From Flavobacteriales bacterium (GTDB lineage Bacteria; Bacteroidota; Bacteroidia; Flavobacteriales_D; Sanyastnellaceae), in the NCBI GenBank assembly GCA_019694805.1, contig JAIBBG010000001.1, positions 310,001 to 374,000 of the forward strand: a DNA stretch of 64,000 nucleotides, given 5' to 3'. Shown in pieces: positions 10,673-18,348 of the stretch. The notes below the pieces were generated by a model, which saw only the letters and a list, made by a program, of their open reading frames with translations, searched no databases and was not told the DNA's origin. The stretch's first letter is position 1. Every line of letters begins with the position of its first letter. A program made the translations under genes and the position numbers.

Positions 10673-10680
10673 TAAATTTG
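10673..10680 (+). promoter_or_regulatory. Bacteroidota -7 promoter element TAAATTTG before the Wzz-like gene
   Basis: TAAATTTG matches TAnnTTTG exactly and lies 12 bases before the ATG at 10693. A clear -33 TTG is not visible. It overlaps an alternative TTG start at 10678, which is why that start was rejected. Confidence 0.5.
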
Positions 10681-10692
10681 CAAACAACGATT

Positions 10693-11727
10693 ATGAATGA
10701 ACATATGAGTGAATCAAAAGAAAAAATGGCAGACTCTTTAGAGTCTACTAACCTGATCGTATTGCTTTACAGATGGAGAAAGCCCATCATCGTTGTTTGT
10801 GCAGCGGCAGCCATAGTTTCGGCAGTGGTGAGCCTAGTGATGAAAGAACGATATAAAAGTACCGTGGTGCTTTACGCCGAACAACAGCACTCTTTCGGTG
10901 CGCAACTTCTTGAAGATGTGCAGAAAGAAGACATTCTCACTTTCGGTGAAGAAGAAGATGCTGAACGATTATTACAAGTGATCAATTCCGATCAGGTCAG
11001 AAATCGAATCATTGAAAAGTATCAACTCTGGGATGTCTACAATATCAAGAAAGATCAAAGAGGTGCGAACACTCTTATCGCTCGTGAATACCAAGATAAC
11101 GTTTCAGCCAAACTTACCAAATTCGGTTCAGTAGAAGTAGCAGTGCTTGATGAGAGCCCAGATCGCGCAAGAGATATGGCCAATGATATCGCACTCTTCA
11201 CCGATTCTGTATCCAACAAAATGAGAAGTGCCCGCGCAACTGAAGCCTTTCGTTACGCTGAGAACTCCTTGATCAACCTTCAAACAGAAGTGAGGATCAT
11301 GGAAGACTCCATGAGGGTTTTACGTGAAATGGGCGTGTATAGCTATACTGATCAGGTAGCCGCGCTCACTGAAATGTACGGAACAGCCATTGCTGCAGGA
11401 CATCCTGATCGAGCTCAACAAATCAAGGTTCAATTGGATTTTCTTTCAAGATATGGTACCACATTTAACCGACTTGAAACTGGATTACAGGAATCTTACG
11501 AAAAACTTGCTGTACTTCGTAAACGTTATGACCTGATGAAAATTGACGTTGAAAGCAATATTCCAGTCATGCGAATAGTAGACTATGCCAGCGCCGCTGA
11601 TAAAAAATCATTTCCCATTCGCTGGCTCATTGTAACGATGAGTACCGCATCTGCTTTTGTATTCACTGTTATCTTTCTGTTGTTTTGGGACAACATAAAA
11701 AAACTCCGCAGCGAAGGAAGAATTTAA
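10693..11727 (+). CDS. Wzz-like polysaccharide chain-length/export protein
   Basis: A 344-residue protein with the two-membrane-segment layout of Wzz/PCP proteins: a short cytoplasmic start, a first transmembrane helix at ~31-50, a large mostly helical periplasmic domain with coiled-coil-like stretches (~180-290), then a Pro-containing region (KKSFPIRW) leading into a second helix at ~308-330 and a short basic tail. Such proteins set the length of the polymer made by the Wzy pathway. No tyrosine-kinase domain is fused. The ATG at 10693 (or the in-frame ATG at 10705) is preferred over TTG 10678, because a promoter -7 element overlaps the latter. It lies between the flippase and the polymerase/ligase, 7 bases before the latter, and should be co-transcribed with it. 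Confidence 0.8.
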   Translation: MNEHMSESKEKMADSLESTNLIVLLYRWRKPIIVVCAAAAIVSAVVSLVMKERYKSTVVLYAEQQHSFGAQLLEDVQKEDILTFGEEEDAERLLQVINSDQVRNRIIEKYQLWDVYNIKKDQRGANTLIAREYQDNVSAKLTKFGSVEVAVLDESPDRARDMANDIALFTDSVSNKMRSARATEAFRYAENSLINLQTEVRIMEDSMRVLREMGVYSYTDQVAALTEMYGTAIAAGHPDRAQQIKVQLDFLSRYGTTFNRLETGLQESYEKLAVLRKRYDLMKIDVESNIPVMRIVDYASAADKKSFPIRWLIVTMSTASAFVFTVIFLLFWDNIKKLRSEGRI

Positions 11728-11734
11728 TGACGCT

Positions 11735-13192
11735 ATGACTAACGCGATTACACTTCGTTGGTTATATATCGCATCCGGTGCATTCATTGCGCTGTTTGCG
11801 ACAGGACTCTATTTTGACATTCCGTATTTTCTGCTCATTCCGGCGGCCCTGGTGGTCTTATGGACAGCATTCTTCAAACTTGAGCATTTGCTCATGTTCA
11901 TCGTTTTTTTCACACCACTTTCCATCAATTTGGAAGAAATGGAAGTTGCGGGAGTTGGCATGTATTTGCCAACAGAACCGCTTCTCTTTGGTATCCTTTT
12001 GCTCTTTATTTTTAAACTACTCACAGGAAAGAGTATCGATAAGAAGATCTTCCGACATCCTGTGAGTTATGTCATATATGCTTATCTGGCATGGATGACG
12101 CTCACATGCATCACCAGTGAATTGCCTATAGTGAGTTTAAAATTTCTACTCACCAGAATGTGGTTTATTGCGTCGTTTTATTTCATTGCCACTCACGTTT
12201 TCAGTAATCCCGGTAAGATTAGAACATACTTCCTTTGTTATATCCTACCATTGATGGCTGTGATCATTTACACTGTCACCAGGCATGCGCAATATGGTTT
12301 TGATAAAGACTCATCGCACTGGGTCATGGAACCACTTTTTAAGGATCATACCAGCTATGGTGCTGTATTGGCTATGTTTTTTCCTGTGCTCATTGGCATG
12401 TTGATGACCAGAAAAATGAATCTCCTCCTTCGTGTGATTTTGGCCATTTGTTTTATCATCCTCACCACAGGACTCGTTTTATCCTATACACGTGCAGCAT
12501 GGATTTCGATTCTGGGCGCGGCAGGTATTCTCTCTATGTTATTGCTCAAAGTAAAGCTCAGAACATTACTTGCAGCCATAGTCATGATAGCGGCGTTCCT
12601 GGCTATTGGGTGGGAAGACATCAGTATTTCACTTCAACAAAACAAACAAGAAAGTAGCGACAAACTTGATGAACACGTTTCATCCATTTCAAATGTATCG
12701 TCTGATGCCAGTAATCTTGAAAGATTGAACAGGTGGAATTGTGCATACGAAATGTTCAAAGAAAGGCCTGTTGTTGGATGGGGACCAGGTACCTATCAAT
12801 TTGTTTATGCTCCATTCCAACGAAGTAAAGACCGCACCATCATCAGCACCAATCAAGGTGACGGTGGCAATGCACACAGTGAATATCTCGGCCCCTTAAG
12901 TGAACAAGGATTCCCCGGAACCATTCTCGTTTTGGTTTTGTTGTACACCATTTCGTCCTTGTCATTTCGTTTGTTTTATCAACTAGATGATTTTCATCTT
13001 AAAACCATCGTTGCATCGGTATATCTCGGATTGATGACCTATTTCATACATGGTGTGCTCAACAATTACCTGGATACGGATAAGGCTTCTATTCCCTTCT
13101 GGGGATTCATGGCCATTCTTGTTGCCATAGATATTTATCACACCAAAAAACCAGAACAGAAAGAACAGCACGCCGAGCATATTTCGTCATGA
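11735..13192 (+). CDS. O-antigen polymerase/ligase family membrane protein (Wzy_C)
   Basis: This 485-residue protein has about ten to twelve hydrophobic helices and one larger periplasmic loop between residues ~295 and 390. The loop region carries the Wzy_C/WaaL signatures SYTRAAWISILGA (RAxW type) just before it and VGWGPGTYQ...NAHSEYLGPLSEQGFPG after it, the latter with the conserved His of the family. It would either polymerise repeat units or ligate a glycan to lipid A core or protein; the sequence alone does not separate these. It ends the polysaccharide block, and its last 6 bases overlap the end of pabB on the other strand. The tail KKPEQKEQHAEHISS is hydrophilic and cytoplasmic. Confidence 0.83.
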   Translation: MTNAITLRWLYIASGAFIALFATGLYFDIPYFLLIPAALVVLWTAFFKLEHLLMFIVFFTPLSINLEEMEVAGVGMYLPTEPLLFGILLLFIFKLLTGKSIDKKIFRHPVSYVIYAYLAWMTLTCITSELPIVSLKFLLTRMWFIASFYFIATHVFSNPGKIRTYFLCYILPLMAVIIYTVTRHAQYGFDKDSSHWVMEPLFKDHTSYGAVLAMFFPVLIGMLMTRKMNLLLRVILAICFIILTTGLVLSYTRAAWISILGAAGILSMLLLKVKLRTLLAAIVMIAAFLAIGWEDISISLQQNKQESSDKLDEHVSSISNVSSDASNLERLNRWNCAYEMFKERPVVGWGPGTYQFVYAPFQRSKDRTIISTNQGDGGNAHSEYLGPLSEQGFPGTILVLVLLYTISSLSFRLFYQLDDFHLKTIVASVYLGLMTYFIHGVLNNYLDTDKASIPFWGFMAILVAIDIYHTKKPEQKEQHAEHISS

Positions 13193-14386
13193 CAAGGCCT
13201 TCAGAAGCGCCTCAGCCTTCAATAAACACTCGTCGTATTCTGCTTCCGGATTGCATCCTGCCGTGATGGCTCCTCCCACACTAAAAATGAGTTTTGATTG
13301 GTTTTTATCATAAATCAAACTTCTGATCACCACATTAAAATCAAAATCGCCTTCCGGCGTGATAAAACCTACCGTGCCTGAATACAGTCCACGTGCTGAA
13401 TACTCATACTGATCTATCAGTTCCATCGCACGCACTTTTGGCGCTCCTGTCATACTCCCCATTGGAAAAGTATCACAAATCAATCGTCCGAATGAAACAT
13501 CAGGTTCCATTTCTGCAGTAACTGTTGACACAAGATGGTGCACCGTTTTGAAACTCTGCACTTCGAGCAGCTTTTCCACCACAACACTTCCCTTCTTAGC
13601 CGACCTTGATAAATCGTTTCTCACCAGATCAACAATCATGATATTCTCAGCCTTTTCCTTCGGGCTATTGCTCAACTCTTGTTTTAGCCGCGCGTCCTCT
13701 TCTTCAGTCTTTCCACGTCTAATTGTTCCTTTGATGGGTTGAGAAATAACTACATTTCCCTTTCTTGCAAGATACCTCTCAGGTGATCCACACATCAGGT
13801 GTAAATCGCCAATTCTTAGATACGTCGAATGAGGGGCATTCGTAATGCTGTGAAGCCTCTTAAAAAGATTCAATGGAGCATGTAGCTCGAAATCCGCCAA
13901 AAACTGCTGACAATAATTGACTTCATAAATATCACCAAGATGAATATGATGTAGGAGAGCTTTGACTGCACTGAGGTACTCGGCCTTGGATTGAACAGGT
14001 TTTGGTTGAATACGCAATGCATCGTCGACGATCAAATCTTCAAACAATCCTTGATATTCTGCATTCCAATCACCATGCAACACTTCCGTTTTACCTTCTC
14101 GATACTTGATAACGCATTCGGGAACAAACAAATGAATATCCGGTACACGAATGGCAGCCTCATGTCGGGTTGAGAGTTTTTCAATGGCATTTTTAGCATC
14201 ATAAGAAATAAACCCAAAAATCCACGATGACTGGCTTTTGATCCACGCATCCAATTCAAGCCATGAATTCGGAACAGCCATTTGAACCAAGAATTCCGAC
14301 CTCATTCCCAAGGCAGCAAGGAAATAATCCCGACCATCGCCAGGAGGCATAAGGACAATATGTTCAGGCAATTCCGATTGAGACAT
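13187..14386 (-). CDS. pabB: Aminodeoxychorismate synthase component I (PabB)
   Basis: PabB converts chorismate plus ammonia into 4-amino-4-deoxychorismate, the precursor of p-aminobenzoate and folate. The 399-residue protein has the chorismate-binding fold in its C-terminal two thirds. The key discriminator from anthranilate synthase is PIKGT at residues 217-221: the Lys at 219 is the catalytic nucleophile of PabB, whereas TrpE has PIAGT. Other signatures are SPERYLARK (~201), ENIMIVDLVRNDLSR (~244) and FPMGSMTGAPKVRAMELI (~300). No glutamine amidotransferase (pabA) or aminodeoxychorismate lyase (pabC) is fused or adjacent. The start ATG lies only 4 bases after a TAGATTTG promoter element, so the mRNA may be nearly leaderless. 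Transcription diverges from mfd. Confidence 0.93.
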   Translation of the reverse strand: MSQSELPEHIVLMPPGDGRDYFLAALGMRSEFLVQMAVPNSWLELDAWIKSQSSWIFGFISYDAKNAIEKLSTRHEAAIRVPDIHLFVPECVIKYREGKTEVLHGDWNAEYQGLFEDLIVDDALRIQPKPVQSKAEYLSAVKALLHHIHLGDIYEVNYCQQFLADFELHAPLNLFKRLHSITNAPHSTYLRIGDLHLMCGSPERYLARKGNVVISQPIKGTIRRGKTEEEDARLKQELSNSPKEKAENIMIVDLVRNDLSRSAKKGSVVVEKLLEVQSFKTVHHLVSTVTAEMEPDVSFGRLICDTFPMGSMTGAPKVRAMELIDQYEYSARGLYSGTVGFITPEGDFDFNVVIRSLIYDKNQSKLIFSVGGAITAGCNPEAEYDECLLKAEALLKALS

Positions 14387-14416
14387 TGGGCAAATCTAAT
14401 CAACGCCTTAATTTTG
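14386..14416 (+). promoter_or_regulatory. mfd promoter TTG-N20-TAATTTTG
   Basis: TTG at 14386-14388 and TAATTTTG at 14409-14416 are separated by 20 bases, matching the Bacteroidota TTG-N17-23-TAnnTTTG promoter. The -33 element starts on the first base of the pabB start codon read on the other strand. Confidence 0.7.
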
Positions 14417-14419
14417 CAA
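14391..14419 (-). promoter_or_regulatory. pabB promoter TTG-N18-TAGATTTG
   Basis: On the minus strand TTG (14419-14417) and TAGATTTG (14398-14391) are spaced by 18 bases. The pabB ATG begins at 14386. This promoter interleaves with the opposing mfd promoter, so the two polymerases would compete for the same 30 bp. Confidence 0.65.
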
Positions 14420-14425
14420 ACAAAA

Positions 14426-14448
14426 CCCCCTTTCCGCTCGAATGGGGG
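14426..14448 (+). other. Hairpin in the mfd 5' leader
   Basis: CCCCC and GGGGG pair, followed after a T-T mismatch by two A-T pairs, around the loop CCGCTCG. It sits between the mfd -7 element and the ATG at 14471, ending 22 bases before the start. It is too far from the start and lacks a T-run, so it is not a terminator; it could protect or pace the mRNA. Confidence 0.4.
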
Positions 14449-14470
14449 CTAAACGTTTTGATGTACATCC

Positions 14471-17400
14471 ATGTTTATTTCCGATCTCCGCAAAATATTT
14501 TCTATTGACCCAACGTGTCAACACCTCGCTAATCAACTGATGAATCCTGCTGTAAAAATTCATCTGAGAGGAACAGTTGGATCCGCCAGAAGTTTTATAG
14601 CTGATGGTGTAATCACAAAAAATGGAGGATTTCATTTGTTCCTACTGAATGATAAAGAGGAGGCTGCGTATTTCCTGAATGATTTGGAGTACATCAGTGG
14701 AGTAAACAAAGATGAAAAAACCGCACATGAACTTCCGTACCGACTACTCTTCTTTCCTCGTAGCGCGAGGGTAGCATACGAACCAGAGCAAACAGACAAT
14801 GCCAATGTTGCCATGAGGGCAGAAGTATTGAATGATCTTGCCAAGCTCCGCATTGAAGAAGTAGAAAAAAGCAAACCTGTGATTGTGATTTCTTATCCCG
14901 AAGCCGTTTCGGAAAAAGTGATCACCAGACGTGAATTGGAAAGTGCGACTTTCGAAATTCAACAAGGAAACACTCTGGATTTAGAATTTGTAGACGAATG
15001 GATGCATACTTATGGCTTCCATAAAGTGGATTATGTTTATGAACCAGGTCAATACGCTGTAAGAGGCGGAATCATTGATATTTTTTCTTTTAGTTTTGAT
15101 CATCCATACCGCATCGAGTTGTTTGGCAATGAGGTAGAGAGTATTCGAAAATTCGAACCCGATACACAACTGAGTGTTGCGAAAATGACAAGGGCTACAA
15201 TTGTTCCGGATGTGAGCAATCGAGTATCTGAAGAAGCAAGGGTTTCATTGATGGAGTTTATGCCTGGAGAAACAGTCGTCTGGATTAAAGACACTGAAGG
15301 CGCATTGGCTATGATGGATACCATGCTGGAAAAAGCAAGGGTACAATATGAAAAAATCAAAAGCATGTTTGATCATCCTGAGCCTGAGCTGCTGTATCTC
15401 GACAAGAACGCACTTTGGAAAGAATTAGGGGTCAGACGTATTATCGAATTCGGCTCACAACGCAAGTTTTCGGAAGGTGAAGTCATACAGTTTGAACAAG
15501 ATCCTCAACCCGCATTCAACAAAAACTTCGACATGCTTGGAACCAATCTCGCCAATCATGACAAACAGGGATATCAAAATGTGATTGCCGCCGGCCAACC
15601 AAAACAAATCGAAAGGCTATATCAGATTTTTCAAGACAAAGACCACGAGGTTCACTTCACACCACTCTCCATAGAATTATCTGAAGGATTCATTGACAGA
15701 AGGAATAAACTTCTGGTTTACACAGATCATCAGATTTTCGAAAGATATCATCGATTCCGACTAAAAGAAGGTTTTAAGAAAAACAAGGAAGCGATTACAC
15801 TAAAAGAAATTATGGCCCTTCAGCCAGGAGATTATGTCGTTCACATCGACCATGGTGTTGGACAGTTTTCAGGTCTCCAAAAAATAGATGTGAATGGTAA
15901 AGAACAAGAAGCGATTAGACTAACCTATAAAGGTGGCGATATTCTATATGTGAGTATTCATTCTCTTCACAGAATATCGAAATATGTCGGCAAAGAAGGT
16001 TCCACACCGTCCATGGATAAACTTGGAAGTAATGCCTGGCAAAACCTCAAGAGAAAAACCAAAACGAAGGTTAAAGAAATTGCCTTTGACCTGATAAAAC
16101 TATACGCGAAAAGAAAAGCCACTAAAGGTCATGCTTACCAACCTGATTCGTATCTGCAAACAGAATTGGAAGCGTCGTTTATGTATGAAGATACCCCGGA
16201 CCAATTGAAGGCGACCATCGCAGTGAAGGAAGACATGGAAAGTGAAGCACCGATGGATAGACTCGTGTGCGGAGATGTTGGTTTTGGTAAAACTGAAGTG
16301 GCAATGAGAGCAGCGTTCAAAGCAGCAACCGATGGTAAGCAAGTGGCCATGCTTGTGCCGACAACTATTCTTTCTCTTCAGCATTACAAAAGTTTTGCTT
16401 CAAGATTCAGAGACTTTCCCGTGACTGTTGACTACATCAATCGCTTTAAAAGTGCAAAACAACAAACTGAAACCTTAAAGAAACTCGAGAAGGGTGATAT
16501 AGACATCATTATTGGTACGCATGGCTTAGTTGCACCTAAGGTGAAATTTAAAAACCTAGGTTTGCTCATCATTGATGAAGAACAGAAATTTGGCGTGGCA
16601 GTAAAGGACAAACTCAAAACATTGCGCGCCAACATAGACACGCTTACCCTCACTGCAACTCCCATTCCGCGAACATTACAATTTTCGATGATGGGCGCGC
16701 GAGATCTAAGCATCATTCAAACTCCACCACCAAATCGCCATCCCATACAAACAGAATTGCGGCCATTCAACGAAGAAGTGATTCGAGATGCGATTAGTTA
16801 TGAAATACAACGAGGTGGACAAATATTTTTTGTGCACAATCGGGTCCAAAATCTTCGTGAAATCGCCGGCATGATTCAAAGGTTATGTCCAGACGCTCGC
16901 GTGGGAATTGCTCATGGACAAATGGCCGGTCATGAATTAGAAGATGTAATGAGCAATTTCATTGAAGGTGTATACGACGTATTGGTAAGTACCGCCATCG
17001 TTGAAAGCGGTATCGACATAGCGAATGCGAATACCATCATCATCAATGAAGCACATCACTTTGGCATGAGTGATCTCCATCAATTACGAGGTCGTGTAGG
17101 TCGAAATAACAAACACGCATTTTGTTATTTGTTATGTCCTCCGCTTCACCTCCTCACTGAAGATGCGCGCAAGAGACTACAGGCCATTGAGCAATTTAGC
17201 GATCTGGGGTCCGGATTGCATATTGCCATGAGAGACTTGGATATTCGTGGAGCAGGCAATTTGTTGGGCGGCGAACAAAGCGGTTTCATCAATGATATCG
17301 GATTTGAAACGTATCAGAAAATTCTCAACGAAGCCATCGATGAACTTAAGCAAGAACATTTCAAGGATTTGTACGAAGAAGAGATTCGAAGAACCGAGAA

Positions 17401-17872
17401 TTGGGTCAAAGAAACAACACTCGAAACCGATTTCGAAATACTCATTCCAGATGAGTATGTAAGCAGCATTACTGAACGAATTGCGCTTTATAAGGAACTG
17501 GATGAAATCAATTCGGAAAAAGGTATGGAAGATTTTTCTAAGAACCTTGTTGACCGTTTTGGAGAGATCCCCGCACCTACTCTTGCGTTGATTGACACCA
17601 TGCGTCTGCGCTGGATGGCACGTGAAATAGGCTTTGAGAAATTGGTTTTAAAAAGTGGAAAAATGATTGGCTATTTCATCAATAAAGAAGATTCGCCATT
17701 CTTCCAAAGTGAAAAATTCTCGCATGTTCTGGAGTTCATCAAACAAAACCCCACGGCAGGAAAAATGTACGAAAAAGACAATAGCCTGAGGATGTCCTTT
17801 GATCACGTCACTGAGTTGAAAAAGGCAGTGAGAATACTGAACTCCATGTTAGCTGGAGGGAAAGTCCAATAG
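14471..17872 (+). CDS. mfd: Transcription-repair coupling factor Mfd
   Basis: Mfd removes RNA polymerase stalled at lesions and recruits UvrA for transcription-coupled nucleotide excision repair. The 1133-residue length is typical. The N-terminal third is the UvrB-like UvrA-recruiting region. The RNA-polymerase-interacting domain starts at PGDYVVHIDHGVGQFSGL (~455). The RecG-like translocase follows, with Walker A GDVGFGKTE at ~600 and the DEEQ Walker B box at ~701, then SAT-like TATPIPRTL, helicase motif VESGIDIANANTIIINEAHHFG and QLRGRVGRN near 875. The C-terminal TRCF domain ends at AGGKVQ. The ATG at 14471 is 54 bases after a TAnnTTTG promoter. The gene ends 3 bases before the convergent DUF3592-like gene. 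Confidence 0.97.
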   Translation: MFISDLRKIFSIDPTCQHLANQLMNPAVKIHLRGTVGSARSFIADGVITKNGGFHLFLLNDKEEAAYFLNDLEYISGVNKDEKTAHELPYRLLFFPRSARVAYEPEQTDNANVAMRAEVLNDLAKLRIEEVEKSKPVIVISYPEAVSEKVITRRELESATFEIQQGNTLDLEFVDEWMHTYGFHKVDYVYEPGQYAVRGGIIDIFSFSFDHPYRIELFGNEVESIRKFEPDTQLSVAKMTRATIVPDVSNRVSEEARVSLMEFMPGETVVWIKDTEGALAMMDTMLEKARVQYEKIKSMFDHPEPELLYLDKNALWKELGVRRIIEFGSQRKFSEGEVIQFEQDPQPAFNKNFDMLGTNLANHDKQGYQNVIAAGQPKQIERLYQIFQDKDHEVHFTPLSIELSEGFIDRRNKLLVYTDHQIFERYHRFRLKEGFKKNKEAITLKEIMALQPGDYVVHIDHGVGQFSGLQKIDVNGKEQEAIRLTYKGGDILYVSIHSLHRISKYVGKEGSTPSMDKLGSNAWQNLKRKTKTKVKEIAFDLIKLYAKRKATKGHAYQPDSYLQTELEASFMYEDTPDQLKATIAVKEDMESEAPMDRLVCGDVGFGKTEVAMRAAFKAATDGKQVAMLVPTTILSLQHYKSFASRFRDFPVTVDYINRFKSAKQQTETLKKLEKGDIDIIIGTHGLVAPKVKFKNLGLLIIDEEQKFGVAVKDKLKTLRANIDTLTLTATPIPRTLQFSMMGARDLSIIQTPPPNRHPIQTELRPFNEEVIRDAISYEIQRGGQIFFVHNRVQNLREIAGMIQRLCPDARVGIAHGQMAGHELEDVMSNFIEGVYDVLVSTAIVESGIDIANANTIIINEAHHFGMSDLHQLRGRVGRNNKHAFCYLLCPPLHLLTEDARKRLQAIEQFSDLGSGLHIAMRDLDIRGAGNLLGGEQSGFINDIGFETYQKILNEAIDELKQEHFKDLYEEEIRRTENWVKETTLETDFEILIPDEYVSSITERIALYKELDEINSEKGMEDFSKNLVDRFGEIPAPTLALIDTMRLRWMAREIGFEKLVLKSGKMIGYFINKEDSPFFQSEKFSHVLEFIKQNPTAGKMYEKDNSLRMSFDHVTELKKAVRILNSMLAGGKVQ

Positions 17873-17875
17873 GCA

Positions 17876-18226
17876 TTATGATGGATAAATCACTTTCCGA
17901 AATTCTGGATCAGAAGGTAGGTATAAAATAGTAACAGTTGTTCCGGGTTCATATAGAGGCTGTCCTTCACATCTCTCATCTGCTCTAAAGGAAATTTTCT
18001 GTCCGCCTTCAGGGATAAAATCAATCAAAGGATAATAGTACCGCTTACCTCCTTCGGTGGCTGCCATCCAATTCATGATGATACCTTTAGCTGACTTTTT
18101 CCGCAACATGAATAATACATCTTTCCGATACCAATAGTAAATTCCAAAAAGCAGAACAACGATTAGCCCGGCATATACATATTGTTCATTGGTGAATCCT
18201 TCCATAGTTTTCGAATTGTGCTGCAA
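17876..18226 (-). CDS. Small membrane protein, DUF3592-like
   Basis: A 116-residue protein with one hydrophobic segment near residues 15-33 (YAGLIVVLLFGIYYWY) after a short start, then a soluble beta-rich domain. The pattern G-K-R-Y-Y-Y-P-L-I-D-F ... I-S-F-R-A-D ... G-T-T-V-T-I-L-Y-L-P-S-D-P resembles DUF3592 domains, in which a single barrel-like domain is attached to the membrane. ATG 18226 gives MQHNSKTMEGF; an internal ATG at 18205 would trim seven residues and is equally possible. Function unknown. It stands alone on the minus strand between mfd and the T9SS cargo gene, ending 3 bases from mfd. Confidence 0.65.
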   Translation of the reverse strand: MQHNSKTMEGFTNEQYVYAGLIVVLLFGIYYWYRKDVLFMLRKKSAKGIIMNWMAATEGGKRYYYPLIDFIPEGGQKISFRADERCEGQPLYEPGTTVTILYLPSDPEFRKVIYPS

Positions 18227-18280
18227 AAATGAAGATAAGCTTCGAATATTGTTTCAACTTCATAAATCTCATTTCAACAT

Positions 18281-18319
18281 ATCAAATAAAAACCCGGTGC
18301 CATTTTTCGGCACCGGGTT
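18281..18319 (-). terminator. Rho-independent terminator of the 1259-residue T9SS cargo gene
   Basis: AACCCGGTGCC and GGCACCGGGTT form a perfect 11-bp stem with a 7-nt loop. Read on the minus strand the stem is followed by TTTTATTTGAT. It lies 30 bases after the stop codon of the cargo gene. Confidence 0.9.
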
Positions 18320-18348
18320 CACAAATCACAATCGGGGAATGATGTAGT

